A stretch of DNA of 64,000 bases from Crateriforma spongiae (GTDB taxonomy: Bacteria > Planctomycetota > Planctomycetia > Pirellulales > Pirellulaceae): contig NZ_JAAXMS010000001.1 of assembly GCF_012290005.1 (NCBI RefSeq), forward strand, positions 558,001 to 622,000. Reading direction: 5' to 3'. A model generated the notes under the pieces. That model worked only from the letters and a program-made list of their open reading frames with translations. It made no database searches and was not told the origin of the DNA. The position numbers and the translations under genes are program-made. Positions 18,622 through 29,248 of the stretch are shown piece by piece; the stretch's first letter is position 1, and each line of letters begins with the position of its first letter.

Positions 18622-19410
18622 TTAGGCCGCACGGACTAGTTCAGATTGCACCGATTCCAACAAAGCCACGTCGATTTTCTGTAATTGATGGGCCGACCCG
18701 ATCATTAAAGCCAGTTCGGCTACCCTGCCGATCCAGCCGATGCGGCCTTCGCCCAATTCGTGCAAACGAACAAGTGCCGTATCGGTGAAGGGAAGCGAAT
18801 GTTCGCTCGCTCGGCCTCCCGCGACGACCGACTCCATCGCCCAGCGAACGTAACGGCAAGAATCTTCTAACGAAAATGGGGGCAATTCCATTCGCAACGG
18901 AACTTGCCCCAACGCAAGGCAACAATCGCGTGCTGATTCGCCGTTGACGCCCAGAACAATGGTCAAATCGGATTCACGACGAATCAATTCGCCGGCAACT
19001 TCGGCAGTTTGGCGGTCGCAGTCGTCAATCATCCAAACGGTGCGAACCCCTTGGCGGCCCAGGCTGCGGATCTGATCAATGACTTTTCCCGGCACCTTGG
19101 ACGGTGTTGTCTGCAACCGAAGCTGATGCGCGATCCGCTGCCACGGAACATCAGGGGAATCAACCTGACCAGCGGTCATGATCATTTGTACTGCGGTGTC
19201 GCCAAAACCGGTGCTTTGCGACAGATGACGCAACAACGATGTTTGTCCACACCCGTCTTCGGCCATCAACAATCCGCCTACCATTGCCCCACTGACGAGG
19301 CAATGGAACCGAGCGATCACTTCACGCTGCGGGGTTCCGGCAAAGAATCCCACTTCTGCACAGCGTCCAAACGGGTTGGAATGCAATGACCAATGCTTTA
19401 GATAATCCAT
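18622..19410 (-). CDS. ExeA/GspA-like AAA ATPase with degenerate Walker A
   Basis: This 262-residue protein opens with MDYLKHWSLHSNPFGR and an FFAGTPQREVIARF segment, the usual start of ExeA-like AAA proteins (type II secretion or transposition-type ATPases). The P-loop region reads AEDGCGQTSLL (residues 50-60), so the essential Walker A lysine is a glutamine at residue 56. Walker B is intact (VWMIDDCD, 125-132). Without the lysine, ATP hydrolysis is doubtful. A regulatory or scaffolding role is possible. The gene stands alone on its strand between SDR and rsmE. Confidence 0.75.
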   Translation of the reverse strand: MDYLKHWSLHSNPFGRCAEVGFFAGTPQREVIARFHCLVSGAMVGGLLMAEDGCGQTSLLRHLSQSTGFGDTAVQMIMTAGQVDSPDVPWQRIAHQLRLQTTPSKVPGKVIDQIRSLGRQGVRTVWMIDDCDRQTAEVAGELIRRESDLTIVLGVNGESARDCCLALGQVPLRMELPPFSLEDSCRYVRWAMESVVAGGRASEHSLPFTDTALVRLHELGEGRIGWIGRVAELALMIGSAHQLQKIDVALLESVQSELVRAA

Positions 19411-19562
19411 ACGGAATCTCGGCTTCCTGCCTGCGGTGTCCGGCGCTTTTCGATTCTTCCATTATCGGGTCGCGACACCGCGTCGCTTGAATCTTCGAGC
19501 GATGCCGATTCACGCGATGAAGCGATCGTCGCGGTCACCCCCTTCGCCGACCAGCAAATTCA

Positions 19563-20270
19563 ATGACCCGACGCTATTACCAACCGGACCTGCCGCAGGT
19601 TGCCGGTACGAATTTTTCGTTGGATGAAACGGAGGCCGGTCATGCGATCCGCGTGATGCGTGTGAAACCGGGCGATCACCTTCAGCTATTTGACGGTCGA
19701 GGCCGAATTGCTACTGCCGAGGTCACTCTGGTCAATCGAAAAGCATGCCAATGCCAATTATTGAATGCGCCGTCGGAAACAGAGGTGATGCAGCGAAGGG
19801 TAAAGATGGGCATCGCGTTCCCCAAGGGCGATCGATGCAAACGGATGATCGAAAGCCTGACGGAGCTGGGGATTGATACGGTTGTTCCGATTACGGCGGA
19901 AAGATCACAGCGTCCCGAGTCGGAAGCGACCTTGCAAAAGCTTCGCCGCACCATCATCGAGTCATGCAAGCAGTCGGGGCGAAATCACCTGATGCAACTA
20001 AAGTCTCCACAGACCCTCGAAGAATTTGCGAGCGGTGCCGTAGAGAATTGCCGCTGGGTTGCGGATCCACGAGGAGAAGAGCCTGATTCCGCGACCGCGG
20101 CGCAAAGTGATGGGATCTGTGTGCTAGTCGGTCCTGAAGGCGGGTTCACTGACGACGAAGTTTCGTTGGCCACCGCCCGGGGATTCACATCTCTTGCGCT
20201 GGGCCATTCGATTTTGCGGATCGAAACCGCAGCAATTGTTGCGGGGGCCAAAGCGGTCGGGGCGGTATGA
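19563..20270 (+). CDS. rsmE: 16S rRNA (uracil-1498-N3)-methyltransferase
   Basis: This is a 235-residue SPOUT-fold methyltransferase. The N-terminal PUA-like part (RRYYQPDLP, ETEAGHAIRVMRVKPGD) precedes the SPOUT domain with KGDRCKRMIESLTELGID and the knot motif VGPEGGFTDDEV, ending LGHSILRIETAA. These are standard RsmE signatures. It methylates U1498 of 16S rRNA in the decoding region. The gene converges with the rRNA unit: its stop is about 140 bases from the rRNA terminator. Confidence 0.93.
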   Translation: MTRRYYQPDLPQVAGTNFSLDETEAGHAIRVMRVKPGDHLQLFDGRGRIATAEVTLVNRKACQCQLLNAPSETEVMQRRVKMGIAFPKGDRCKRMIESLTELGIDTVVPITAERSQRPESEATLQKLRRTIIESCKQSGRNHLMQLKSPQTLEEFASGAVENCRWVADPRGEEPDSATAAQSDGICVLVGPEGGFTDDEVSLATARGFTSLALGHSILRIETAAIVAGAKAVGAV

Positions 20271-20411
20271 ACAAACGCAGGCTCGACCGTGCCATAGCGT
20301 TGAGTTGCACGTCGGTGGTTGAATTCTGACCCAAGGGTGAAGCAACGATGGCCTGGCAACACATTGGCGGACCATCCGGGGGCCGGACAGGGCAAGATCA
20401 GGAGTGCGCAC

Positions 20412-20444
20412 AAAAAAAGCCTTGGATGGCGAACCATCCAAGGC
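20412..20444 (-). terminator. Intrinsic terminator of the rRNA unit
   Basis: On the minus strand a perfect eleven-base stem (GCCTTGGATGG / CCATCCAAGGC) with a TTCG tetraloop is followed by seven T residues. It lies about a dozen bases after the 5S 3' end and is a textbook Rho-independent terminator. Confidence 0.88.
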
Positions 20445-20455
20445 GTTTTTAAAAA

Positions 20456-20565
20456 TCCGGCAATACCTACTTTCACGCTGGTGTGCACTATCATCGGCTC
20501 GGAAAGCTTGACTGCTGTGTTCGGGATGGGAACAGGTAGAACCTTTCCGATATAGTCGCCGGAAA
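20456..20565 (-). rRNA. rrf: 5S ribosomal RNA
   Basis: The minus strand contains the conserved 5S core CCTGTTCCCATCCCGAACAC followed by the CAGTCAAGCTTTCCGAGCCGA segment and GTAGGTATTGCCGGA. The ends pair (TCCGGC with GCCGGA), closing helix I. Length about 110 bases; ends are estimated to within a few bases. It follows the 23S gene by about 115 bases in the usual order. Confidence 0.93.
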
Positions 20566-20677
20566 GACCACGACGGGGATATTACACCGCCGTCGTGGCC
20601 GAGTTGTTTGGTAGTATGGCAGAGCAAGTTCGAGAAGCGATTGTAAAAACCGACAGTCTCTCGAGTGCGGGATATCG

Positions 20678-23546
<2,869 letters not shown>

Positions 23547-24304
23547 GAAATCCCGAACTCGAAAACTCACCCATGAACCGAACCCCAAAAGGACTCGAGT
23601 CATGAAGGAAGTTATTCGAATCTGTTGAATTTCGTTTCCAATGACTGAAACGATATCACATGTAAGTTTTGCTAGCCGCAGTTTCGCGAACACAATCGCA
23701 CGCACTGTTTCCAGTAACCCTTGACGTGACTCACTCACCTGCTTGGCAAAACTATCGCACAGAATCCTGTCAGAATTCACACGCCATCACTCATCTAGCT
23801 CACCTTTCGGCGGACTACCAAAGTGCTGGCGACGCTTCTTTATTGAACTTGTCACTCGCAGCCTTGCACTGTGTGCATTGGCTACGCGTGGTGCTCTTAT
23901 TCAGATGCCAACTACCAAACAACCAAATTGTCAAAAATCAATTCCGCTACTGTGCCCGTGGGCGTTTTGCGGGACGCTGCTGTGGGCAGCCGGTCGAGAC
24001 GCTTAGCGTTGTCGCTTGGCGTCTCAGCCGGTCACTCACGAGCGAGCGGGAAAGTTATCGTCGCCAGGTGGCGGCGTCAACCGGAGAATCATCGAAAGTT
24101 TTGAAAACTTTCATCGTTTCTCCTTGCCCCGCCGGAGCGGAGCCAGTCGCCCCGCCGGAGCGGAGCAGGACGCTCTGGCGGAGCAGAGCTGGGTGACCTT
24201 TGATCGCCCGGTGAAGGGCGTCTGTCAGGTCGAGGAGCAGAAGGATAGCGAGCCGGCGGCTGGCGTCAACTCCGTTTTTGAAGTTTTCCTTCTGGCTTCT
24301 CAAG
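23547..24304 (-). other. Spacer between tRNA-Ala and 23S rRNA with repeats
   Basis: This 758-base transcribed spacer contains no convincing gene. It holds a 19-base near-palindrome (24094-24112, arms GAAAGTTTT / AAAACTTTC) and two identical 18-base copies of a GC-rich motif at 24126-24143 and 24149-24166, followed by a six-base hairpin with GCTCTG / CAGAGC arms near 24170-24190. Processing stems for RNase III are expected here, but the exact partners were not resolved. Confidence 0.6.
24126..24166. repeat. Tandem 18-base GC-rich direct repeat in rRNA spacer
   Basis: Two exact copies of GCCCCGCCGGAGCGGAGC are separated by five bases. A third diverged copy with GGCGGAGC follows. The motif is self-complementary in part (GCTCCG / CGGAGC type arms), so each copy could fold. 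It may be a REP-like element or part of an rRNA processing structure. Confidence 0.6.
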
Positions 24305-24377
<73 letters not shown>

Positions 24378-24454
24378 AAAAAATGGGCCGAGGGAGGTGG
24401 GTTCGGTGGTGATCCGATTGAAAACCGTCTCGCCGGAAACCCTGTCCCTCAAAG

Positions 24455-24528
24455 TGGGCGTACCAAGATTCGAACTTGGGACCTCATCGTTATCAGCGAT
24501 GCGCTCTAACCAACTGAGCTATACGCCC
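24455..24528 (-). tRNA. tRNA-Ile (anticodon GAT)
   Basis: The minus strand reads GGGCGTATAGCTCAGTTGGT at the 5' end, an anticodon arm CATCGCTGATAACGATG with GAT anticodon, and a T arm CCAAGTTCGAATCTTGG, ending TACGCCCA. It is 74 bases and folds fully. It is the first gene of the rRNA unit in this window; no 16S gene precedes it. Confidence 0.95.
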
Positions 24529-24965
24529 GAACCGGATGACGACCAAGCGTCGTCCGATGGGTCGCGGAGTTTACGCCATCCTGGTCCAGGCTGCCAAGGC
24601 AGTCGGCCAGGACTTTTTGAGGTTTTTCTTCATCGGCCCTTCTTGGTCGACACTTCAGTCAATCTGCCGGGCGGATCGTTCCCCCTGGCATCGGATCCGC
24701 CGGGGCAATGATGCAGCGATGCAGCGGTCCGGCGGCCCGGCGAATTTCGACGTGTCGGCCAAATCCGTGAATCTCTACAATCGACGTTCCAGCCGTTTGT
24801 CGCGGCGTGGTTTGCCGGAAAAGATGCACTCTTTCTGTGGCGAAACGATGCGACGATGGGCGGTTTCCGAGCTCGGGGAGCCGGTTCGGTACCGGCGCGA
24901 GGCCCGGGCAATGGCCCTCGCCCCCCCTCCCTTTTACCGATCGATTTCGAAGGAATTGGAATCAC
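24529..24965. other. Divergent intergenic region upstream of tRNA-Ile and the thioredoxin-fold gene
   Basis: This 437-base region must hold the promoter for the minus-strand rRNA unit and for the plus-strand secreted protein gene. It contains no 16S rRNA sequence and no recognisable gene. A longer open frame on the plus strand joins the downstream gene but looks non-coding (Arg/Pro-rich, no domain). Confidence 0.5.
24568..24597 (-). promoter_or_regulatory. Candidate promoter of the tRNA-Ile/tRNA-Ala/23S/5S unit
   Basis: On the minus strand TTGGCA (24597-24592) and TAAACT (24573-24568) are separated by 18 bases. Start of transcription near 24561 would give a leader of about 30 bases before tRNA-Ile. 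The match to the sigma-70 consensus is moderate, and other sites in this region cannot be excluded. Confidence 0.3.
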
Positions 24966-26864
24966 ATGTTTGGACATCTGTGCCGATCAGGCTCTTTGCC
25001 CGCTTTCGTAATGGCCGCGACGCTGGGTTGGTCGGCCACCGCCTCGGCGGCTCCCACCGTGGCTCAGGCGCTCGGTCTAAAGCCGGTCCAGCCCAATGTG
25101 GACTACCAAAAGGTGGACGATGCCACCGGATGCAAGCTGGAAGATATCGAACGCGATGATTGGGCGGGCTGGGAAGTCGTCTCGCCCGAAGGGGAAACGC
25201 TGCGGCGATTCGCCGACACCAACGGGGACAGCAAGGTCGACTTGTGGTGCTATTACCGGTACGGCGTGGAGGTCTATCGCGACGTCGATTCGAACTTCAA
25301 CGGAAAAGCCGACCAGTATCGCTGGATGGGCACCGAAGGCATCCGCTGGGGCTTGGACGACAATGAAGACGCCACGGTCGATCGCTGGAAGCAGATCTCG
25401 GCCGAAGAGGTTTCCGCAGAGCTGGTCGCCGCCATTCGAGATGCCGACGCGAAGCGATTCGGTGCCCTGTTGGCCGATCAACGTGATCTGACTCGTGCCG
25501 GTTTGGGCGCGGCTCAGGCGAAGGAGTTGGCTGAGAAGGCATCGCTGGCCGCACGCCGGTTCGCCCGATTGGCCGATTCGCAGAAGACCATCGGCAAAGA
25601 AGCCAACTGGGTTCAGTTCACCGCAACGGCCCCCGGCGTGGTTCCCGCCGGCACCCAAGACGCGACCCGCGATTTCATCGTCTACGAAAACGCCGTGGCG
25701 ATGTATGAGAGCGACGGGAAAAGCGGCCAGTTGGTGATCGGCACCATGATCAAGGTCGACGACGGATGGAAGCTGGTGGATTTGCCGTCGATGCCCGCTG
25801 CGGGCGAAGCGATCGAACAAACAGCGGGAATCTTTTTCCGCCCCGTCGTCTCGACCGGTGCCGGTGCCGTTTCCGGCGGTGTCGGCGGCGCGGAAATGCA
25901 AAAAATGGTCACCGCACTGGAGGCGATCGATCGCCAGCTGGCGGAGGAAAAGAGTGCCGCCAAATTGGCCGATTTGCACGCCCGTCGCGCCGACGTGGTG
26001 GAACAGTTGATCGCCAATTCGCCCAGCAACGCTGACAAGCAGATGTGGGTGCGGCAACTGGTCGACACCGTCGGTTTCGCCGTTCAAAGCGGAGCCTATC
26101 CCAAGGGGCTGGATCGTTTGAAGCAGGCCCGTAAACGCTATGCGGGATCCGACGAGTCGCTGAAGTCGTACATCGATTTTCAAGTCCTGAGTACGGAATA
26201 CGCGGCCAAGCTGCAGCCCGGTGCCGATTCGGTCGACGTCCAAGAGTGGTACTTGGAGCAATTGACGGCGTTCGTGAAGGCACACCCGAGGGCCGCCGAA
26301 TCTGCCCAAGCCATGTTGCAATTGGCGTTGGGCAAAGAGTTCGAGGACAACGAAAAGGAAGCGTTGGATTATTACCGCCAGATCGCCAGCCGTTTCAAAG
26401 GCACCGACGCGGCGCAAAAAGCGGCCGGCGCGATCCGGCGTCTGGACAGCGTCGGCAAAGCGGTCGATCTGAGCGGCAAAACCGTCGCCGGACAACCGTT
26501 CCGTTTGGCTTCGTTGCGTGGCAAACCGGTGATCGTTCAGTACTGGGCGACCTGGTGCGAACCGTGCAAGGAAGACATGAAGCAGTTGCGGCGTCTGAAG
26601 GCCCAATACCGACGCGCCGGCTTGGAAGTCGTCGGCATCAGCGTCGACAGCTCGCGGCAACAAGCGGAATCGTTCATCAAAGCCAACAGCATGCCTTGGA
26701 TCCAACTGTTCGAAGACGGCGGTTTGGATTCCAGCCCGCTGGCCTTGCAGTTCGGCGTTCAAACGCTGCCGACGATGATGCTGATCGATAAGCGTGGGGC
26801 TCTGGTCCGGCACAACGTCAGCCGTGACGAGCTGGAAGCCGAGCTGAAAAAGCTGGTTCGATAG
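24966..26864 (+). CDS. Secreted TlpA-like thioredoxin-fold protein with EF-hand-like repeats
   Basis: This 632-residue protein has a signal peptide ending near ATASAA, then three acidic loops about 24 residues apart: DTNGDSKVD (84-92), DSNFNGKAD (108-116) and DDNEDATVD (131-139). These resemble calcium-binding EF-hand or dockerin loops. A long helical middle (about 170-500) follows, and the C-terminus is a TlpA/ResA-type thioredoxin domain with WCEPC (cysteines near 531 and 534) and the cis-proline region QTLPTMMLID. The start has an AAGGA site before ATG 24966. It probably acts in periplasmic thiol-disulfide exchange. A strong terminator follows. Confidence 0.85.
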   Translation: MFGHLCRSGSLPAFVMAATLGWSATASAAPTVAQALGLKPVQPNVDYQKVDDATGCKLEDIERDDWAGWEVVSPEGETLRRFADTNGDSKVDLWCYYRYGVEVYRDVDSNFNGKADQYRWMGTEGIRWGLDDNEDATVDRWKQISAEEVSAELVAAIRDADAKRFGALLADQRDLTRAGLGAAQAKELAEKASLAARRFARLADSQKTIGKEANWVQFTATAPGVVPAGTQDATRDFIVYENAVAMYESDGKSGQLVIGTMIKVDDGWKLVDLPSMPAAGEAIEQTAGIFFRPVVSTGAGAVSGGVGGAEMQKMVTALEAIDRQLAEEKSAAKLADLHARRADVVEQLIANSPSNADKQMWVRQLVDTVGFAVQSGAYPKGLDRLKQARKRYAGSDESLKSYIDFQVLSTEYAAKLQPGADSVDVQEWYLEQLTAFVKAHPRAAESAQAMLQLALGKEFEDNEKEALDYYRQIASRFKGTDAAQKAAGAIRRLDSVGKAVDLSGKTVAGQPFRLASLRGKPVIVQYWATWCEPCKEDMKQLRRLKAQYRRAGLEVVGISVDSSRQQAESFIKANSMPWIQLFEDGGLDSSPLALQFGVQTLPTMMLIDKRGALVRHNVSRDELEAELKKLVR

Positions 26865-26928
26865 CGTCCGGTTGCCTGATCCACCGTCGTCCCCTTTAGC
26901 GGATCGGTGGGACGAGCGTCCGTCCATC

Positions 26929-26978
26929 GGCCGCCCCTGATTTCTCGCCGAGTGCGAAGGTCGGGGGCGGCCTTTTTT
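26929..26978 (+). terminator. Intrinsic terminator after the thioredoxin-fold gene
   Basis: GGCCGCCCC (26929-26937) pairs perfectly with GGGGCGGCC (26964-26972), followed by six T residues. It lies 65 bases after the stop codon of the secreted thioredoxin-fold gene. Confidence 0.75.
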
Positions 26979-27263
26979 GGGTTTCGACGCGACCTGCATA
27001 GGCCGTCGTCGGCGGGCGGGTGATTTGTCGCTTGCGGCGTACGTGCGTGCCTTTGGGGTGTTTAAGGGGTGCGATCGGTTTATAATCGTGGCCCGTTGAT
27101 GATCGCGTCTGGTGGGGCGACGGGGCGTGGGGCATTGGAATGCGGCCCGGTCTTATCTGTCCCTTGGGAGCACCCCTTTGGACGCATCCCGTTGGGCGCA
27201 CTCGGTGATTTGGTCGCCGTTTCTTGTCGATTCTTCCTGCAACGTCACCCGTGTCGTCCCAGC
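26979..27263 (+). other. Intergenic region with a TATAAT element
   Basis: Together with the terminator region before it, about 400 bases lie between two genes. A TATAAT is present at 27081-27086 with a poor -35 region, and is the best promoter candidate for the small hypothetical gene that follows. Nothing else was recognised. Confidence 0.35.
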
Positions 27264-27689
27264 GTGCCGAACGTGAAAAAAGATCAATTGCGGCGATTGA
27301 AAGCGGCGCAAAAGCGGCGGGCCAAGCGTCAAGTTGCCGACGATCATCCGATCGCCGCTCGGCGGTCTCAGCGGGATCGTCCGGATCCCGTTGAGCAGGC
27401 CTATGGTCGTCTGGTCGAAACGGTGTTGGGATGGGCGGAGACGGTGTCGGGACGCGGCCGGCATGATGTCTCGGCGGCGAGTCGGTGTTTTCTGAAGTTC
27501 TCCGATCCTCGCGAGCCGACCGCCGCGGAATTGTTGCGGCGTATCGATGCGTTGTCGTCCGGCAAGGACGTGACCGAACGCCATTTGCGTGTCGCGGTGC
27601 AGCGTTTATTGGAACTTGCATCGGAATACGAGAGTGCCGAGCAGAATGACGCCGCGCTGTTGGATTATCTGCGAATGATCAGCCAGTAA
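27264..27689 (+). CDS. Hypothetical basic protein
   Basis: No family was recognised. From a GTG at 27264 the product has 141 residues, with a strongly basic N-terminus (KKDQLRRLKAAQKRRAKRQ), a central region and a helical C-terminus ending LLDYLRMISQ. A second GTG at 27273 is equally possible. The frame is open upstream to 27069, but that part is not protein-like. A basic N-terminal tail followed by helices would suit a nucleic-acid-binding protein, which is inference. Codon use resembles the neighbours, so I consider it probably real. Confidence 0.5.
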   Translation: MPNVKKDQLRRLKAAQKRRAKRQVADDHPIAARRSQRDRPDPVEQAYGRLVETVLGWAETVSGRGRHDVSAASRCFLKFSDPREPTAAELLRRIDALSSGKDVTERHLRVAVQRLLELASEYESAEQNDAALLDYLRMISQ

Positions 27690-28021
27690 CCGCCGGGACG
27701 GTTGCCGTCGCAGCGTTCCGCTTCCGGGCGGATCCGATTTTGCACGGATCCAAAAGTCGCGTTTGCGTCGGCGGAGTCGACACTTTGCCGGTTCGCGGTC
27801 GCACGTCATACTCGACGGGCAAGGTGTTGGTTCGGCGCCGTTGGCTTTGCCCGCACGAGTGTTTGCGTTCCGGCCGAGCGACGATGCCGATTCGGTCGCG
27901 CCGTCATCGGTGCTCGGCGTGGACGGATGGCATTCGCTGGACTGTGCCCAACAATTTCCGAGGCGATCGATGCGGATCGCCTTGGGTTCGTTTTCCTCTT
28001 CTGTCTCAGGATGGTTCTCTG
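27690..28021. other. Intergenic region upstream of ybaB
   Basis: This 332-base gap has an open frame continuous with ybaB, but without family features. No dnaX gene, which often precedes ybaB-recR, is present here. No clear promoter or RNA gene was recognised. Confidence 0.35.
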
Positions 28022-28378
28022 GTGTTTAAAGGTCTCGGAAATCTCGGCAACCTGGCCGGACTGGTCGGCAGCTTTCAAGAGTTGCCTGGCAAAATGCAGG
28101 AATTGAACGAACGCATGAAGTCGGAAACCGTGACCGCGACGTCGGGGTGCCAGCGGGTGGAGGTCGTGATGAACGGCGTCGGCCATGTGCAGTCGGTCCG
28201 AATTGATCCTGAATTTGTCGGGGCGGAATTGGAAGAAGCGGTTCTGGAGGCCACCAATGCCGCCGGTGCGGCGGCCAAGCAGATGTACGCCGATGCGATC
28301 AGCAACATGGTGTCGGAAATGAACCTGAACGTCCCCGGCATCGACGGCATGTTGGCCAGTCTGACCGGCAGCAAGTGA
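28022..28378 (+). CDS. ybaB: YbaB/EbfC family nucleoid-associated protein
   Basis: This 118-residue protein has the family layout: an N-terminal helix with LPGKMQELNERMKSETVT, the strand pair RVEVVMNGVGHVQSVRID, and a C-terminal helix with EEAVLEATNAAGAAAKQMYAD. Family members bind DNA as dimers and are commonly linked to recR. Initiation is at GTG 28022, with AGGA about ten bases upstream. The stop codon overlaps or nearly overlaps the start of recR, indicating an operon. Confidence 0.87.
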   Translation: MFKGLGNLGNLAGLVGSFQELPGKMQELNERMKSETVTATSGCQRVEVVMNGVGHVQSVRIDPEFVGAELEEAVLEATNAAGAAAKQMYADAISNMVSEMNLNVPGIDGMLASLTGSK

Positions 28379-28389
28379 GCCCACGGGTC

Positions 28390-29004
28390 ATGGCGTCGCA
28401 AAACAATTCAGGTCAATCCGGGGCCGTGTCCGATCTGGTCGATCACTTGTCCAGATTGCCAGGAATCGGACGAAAAAGCGCCGAGCGTCTGGCGTTCCAC
28501 CTGTTGCGCGTCCATGAATCCGAAGCGATCGCATTGGCCGACGCCATTCGGCGGGTGCGCCAGGATGTCCGGTATTGCGAGCACTGTTTCAATCTGTGCG
28601 AAACGACCGCGTGCCAGATCTGCAGCGATCCGAACCGCGATGCGACGCGGCTGTGCGTGGTCGAACAGCCGCGTGACTTGATGAGCTTGGAGCAATCCGG
28701 CGTCTACAAAGGGCTGTACCACGTTCTGTTAGGACGGATCGCGCCACTGGACGGTATCGGCCCGGATCAACTGACGATCGACGCCTTGGTGGATCGCGTG
28801 CGGACCGGAAATTTCGTGGAAGTCATCATGGCGACCAATCCGACGGTCGAAGGCGACGGCACATCACTGTACGTCAGTAACCTGCTGGGCGAATTTCCGG
28901 TCCAGGTCACTCGACTGGCCCGTGGGATTACCGCCGGAAGCATTCTGGAATACGCCAATCGCGAAGTGATTGCGGATGCCTTAACCGGTCGACAAAAACT
29001 ATAA
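28390..29004 (+). CDS. recR: Recombination mediator protein RecR
   Basis: This 204-residue RecR has the N-terminal helix-hairpin-helix LSRLPGIGRKSAERLAFHLL, a four-cysteine zinc finger (YCEHCFNLCE and CQIC region), the Toprim domain (CVVEQPRDLMSLE) and the C-terminal Walker-B-like ATNPTVEGDGTSLYV segment. It works with RecF/RecO to load RecA at gaps. ATG 28390 is preferred; an alternative GTG at 28375 would overlap the ybaB stop as GTGA and add five residues. Co-transcribed with ybaB. Confidence 0.9.
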   Translation: MASQNNSGQSGAVSDLVDHLSRLPGIGRKSAERLAFHLLRVHESEAIALADAIRRVRQDVRYCEHCFNLCETTACQICSDPNRDATRLCVVEQPRDLMSLEQSGVYKGLYHVLLGRIAPLDGIGPDQLTIDALVDRVRTGNFVEVIMATNPTVEGDGTSLYVSNLLGEFPVQVTRLARGITAGSILEYANREVIADALTGRQKL

Positions 29005-29005
29005 T
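29000..29005 (+). promoter_or_regulatory. Candidate -10 element upstream of rpoN
   Basis: TATAAT overlaps the recR stop codon. The -35 region is poor and the hexamer lies about 240 bases before rpoN, so this is a weak candidate for a separate rpoN promoter. Confidence 0.25.
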
Positions 29006-29248
29006 GGGTTTCGGCACGAAATTCGCGTAGTAAGATCGGGCTGCCGTTCGGAACGCGGCGTGCTGACCGCGGGGCCTGTTGGCAATCCCACGGCTCGGCA
29101 ATCCCCGTGTTTAACCCGTGCCGCCGCAAATCGCGGACGCGTCGGCGATTTGCCGGTGTTGGCCAACGGGATGATCGACCGACGGTGGGTCGGGCGACGG
29201 GAGTGTCGCCTTCAAGGACGTCCTTTTTTCAAAAAGTGAAAATCAGTC

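Noticed and set aside
24807-24965. 53-codon upstream extension of the thioredoxin-fold gene
   Set aside because: The signal peptide begins at the ATG 24966, which has a ribosome binding site.
25077-26999. 640-residue open frame on the minus strand opposite the thioredoxin-fold gene
   Set aside because: The plus-strand frame has a signal peptide, repeats and a thioredoxin motif; the minus frame is Gln/Arg/Leu-rich with no domain, and reflects high GC bias.
27740-28021. Upstream extension of ybaB
   Set aside because: The family starts at the VFKGLGNLGN segment; the extension is not conserved-looking.
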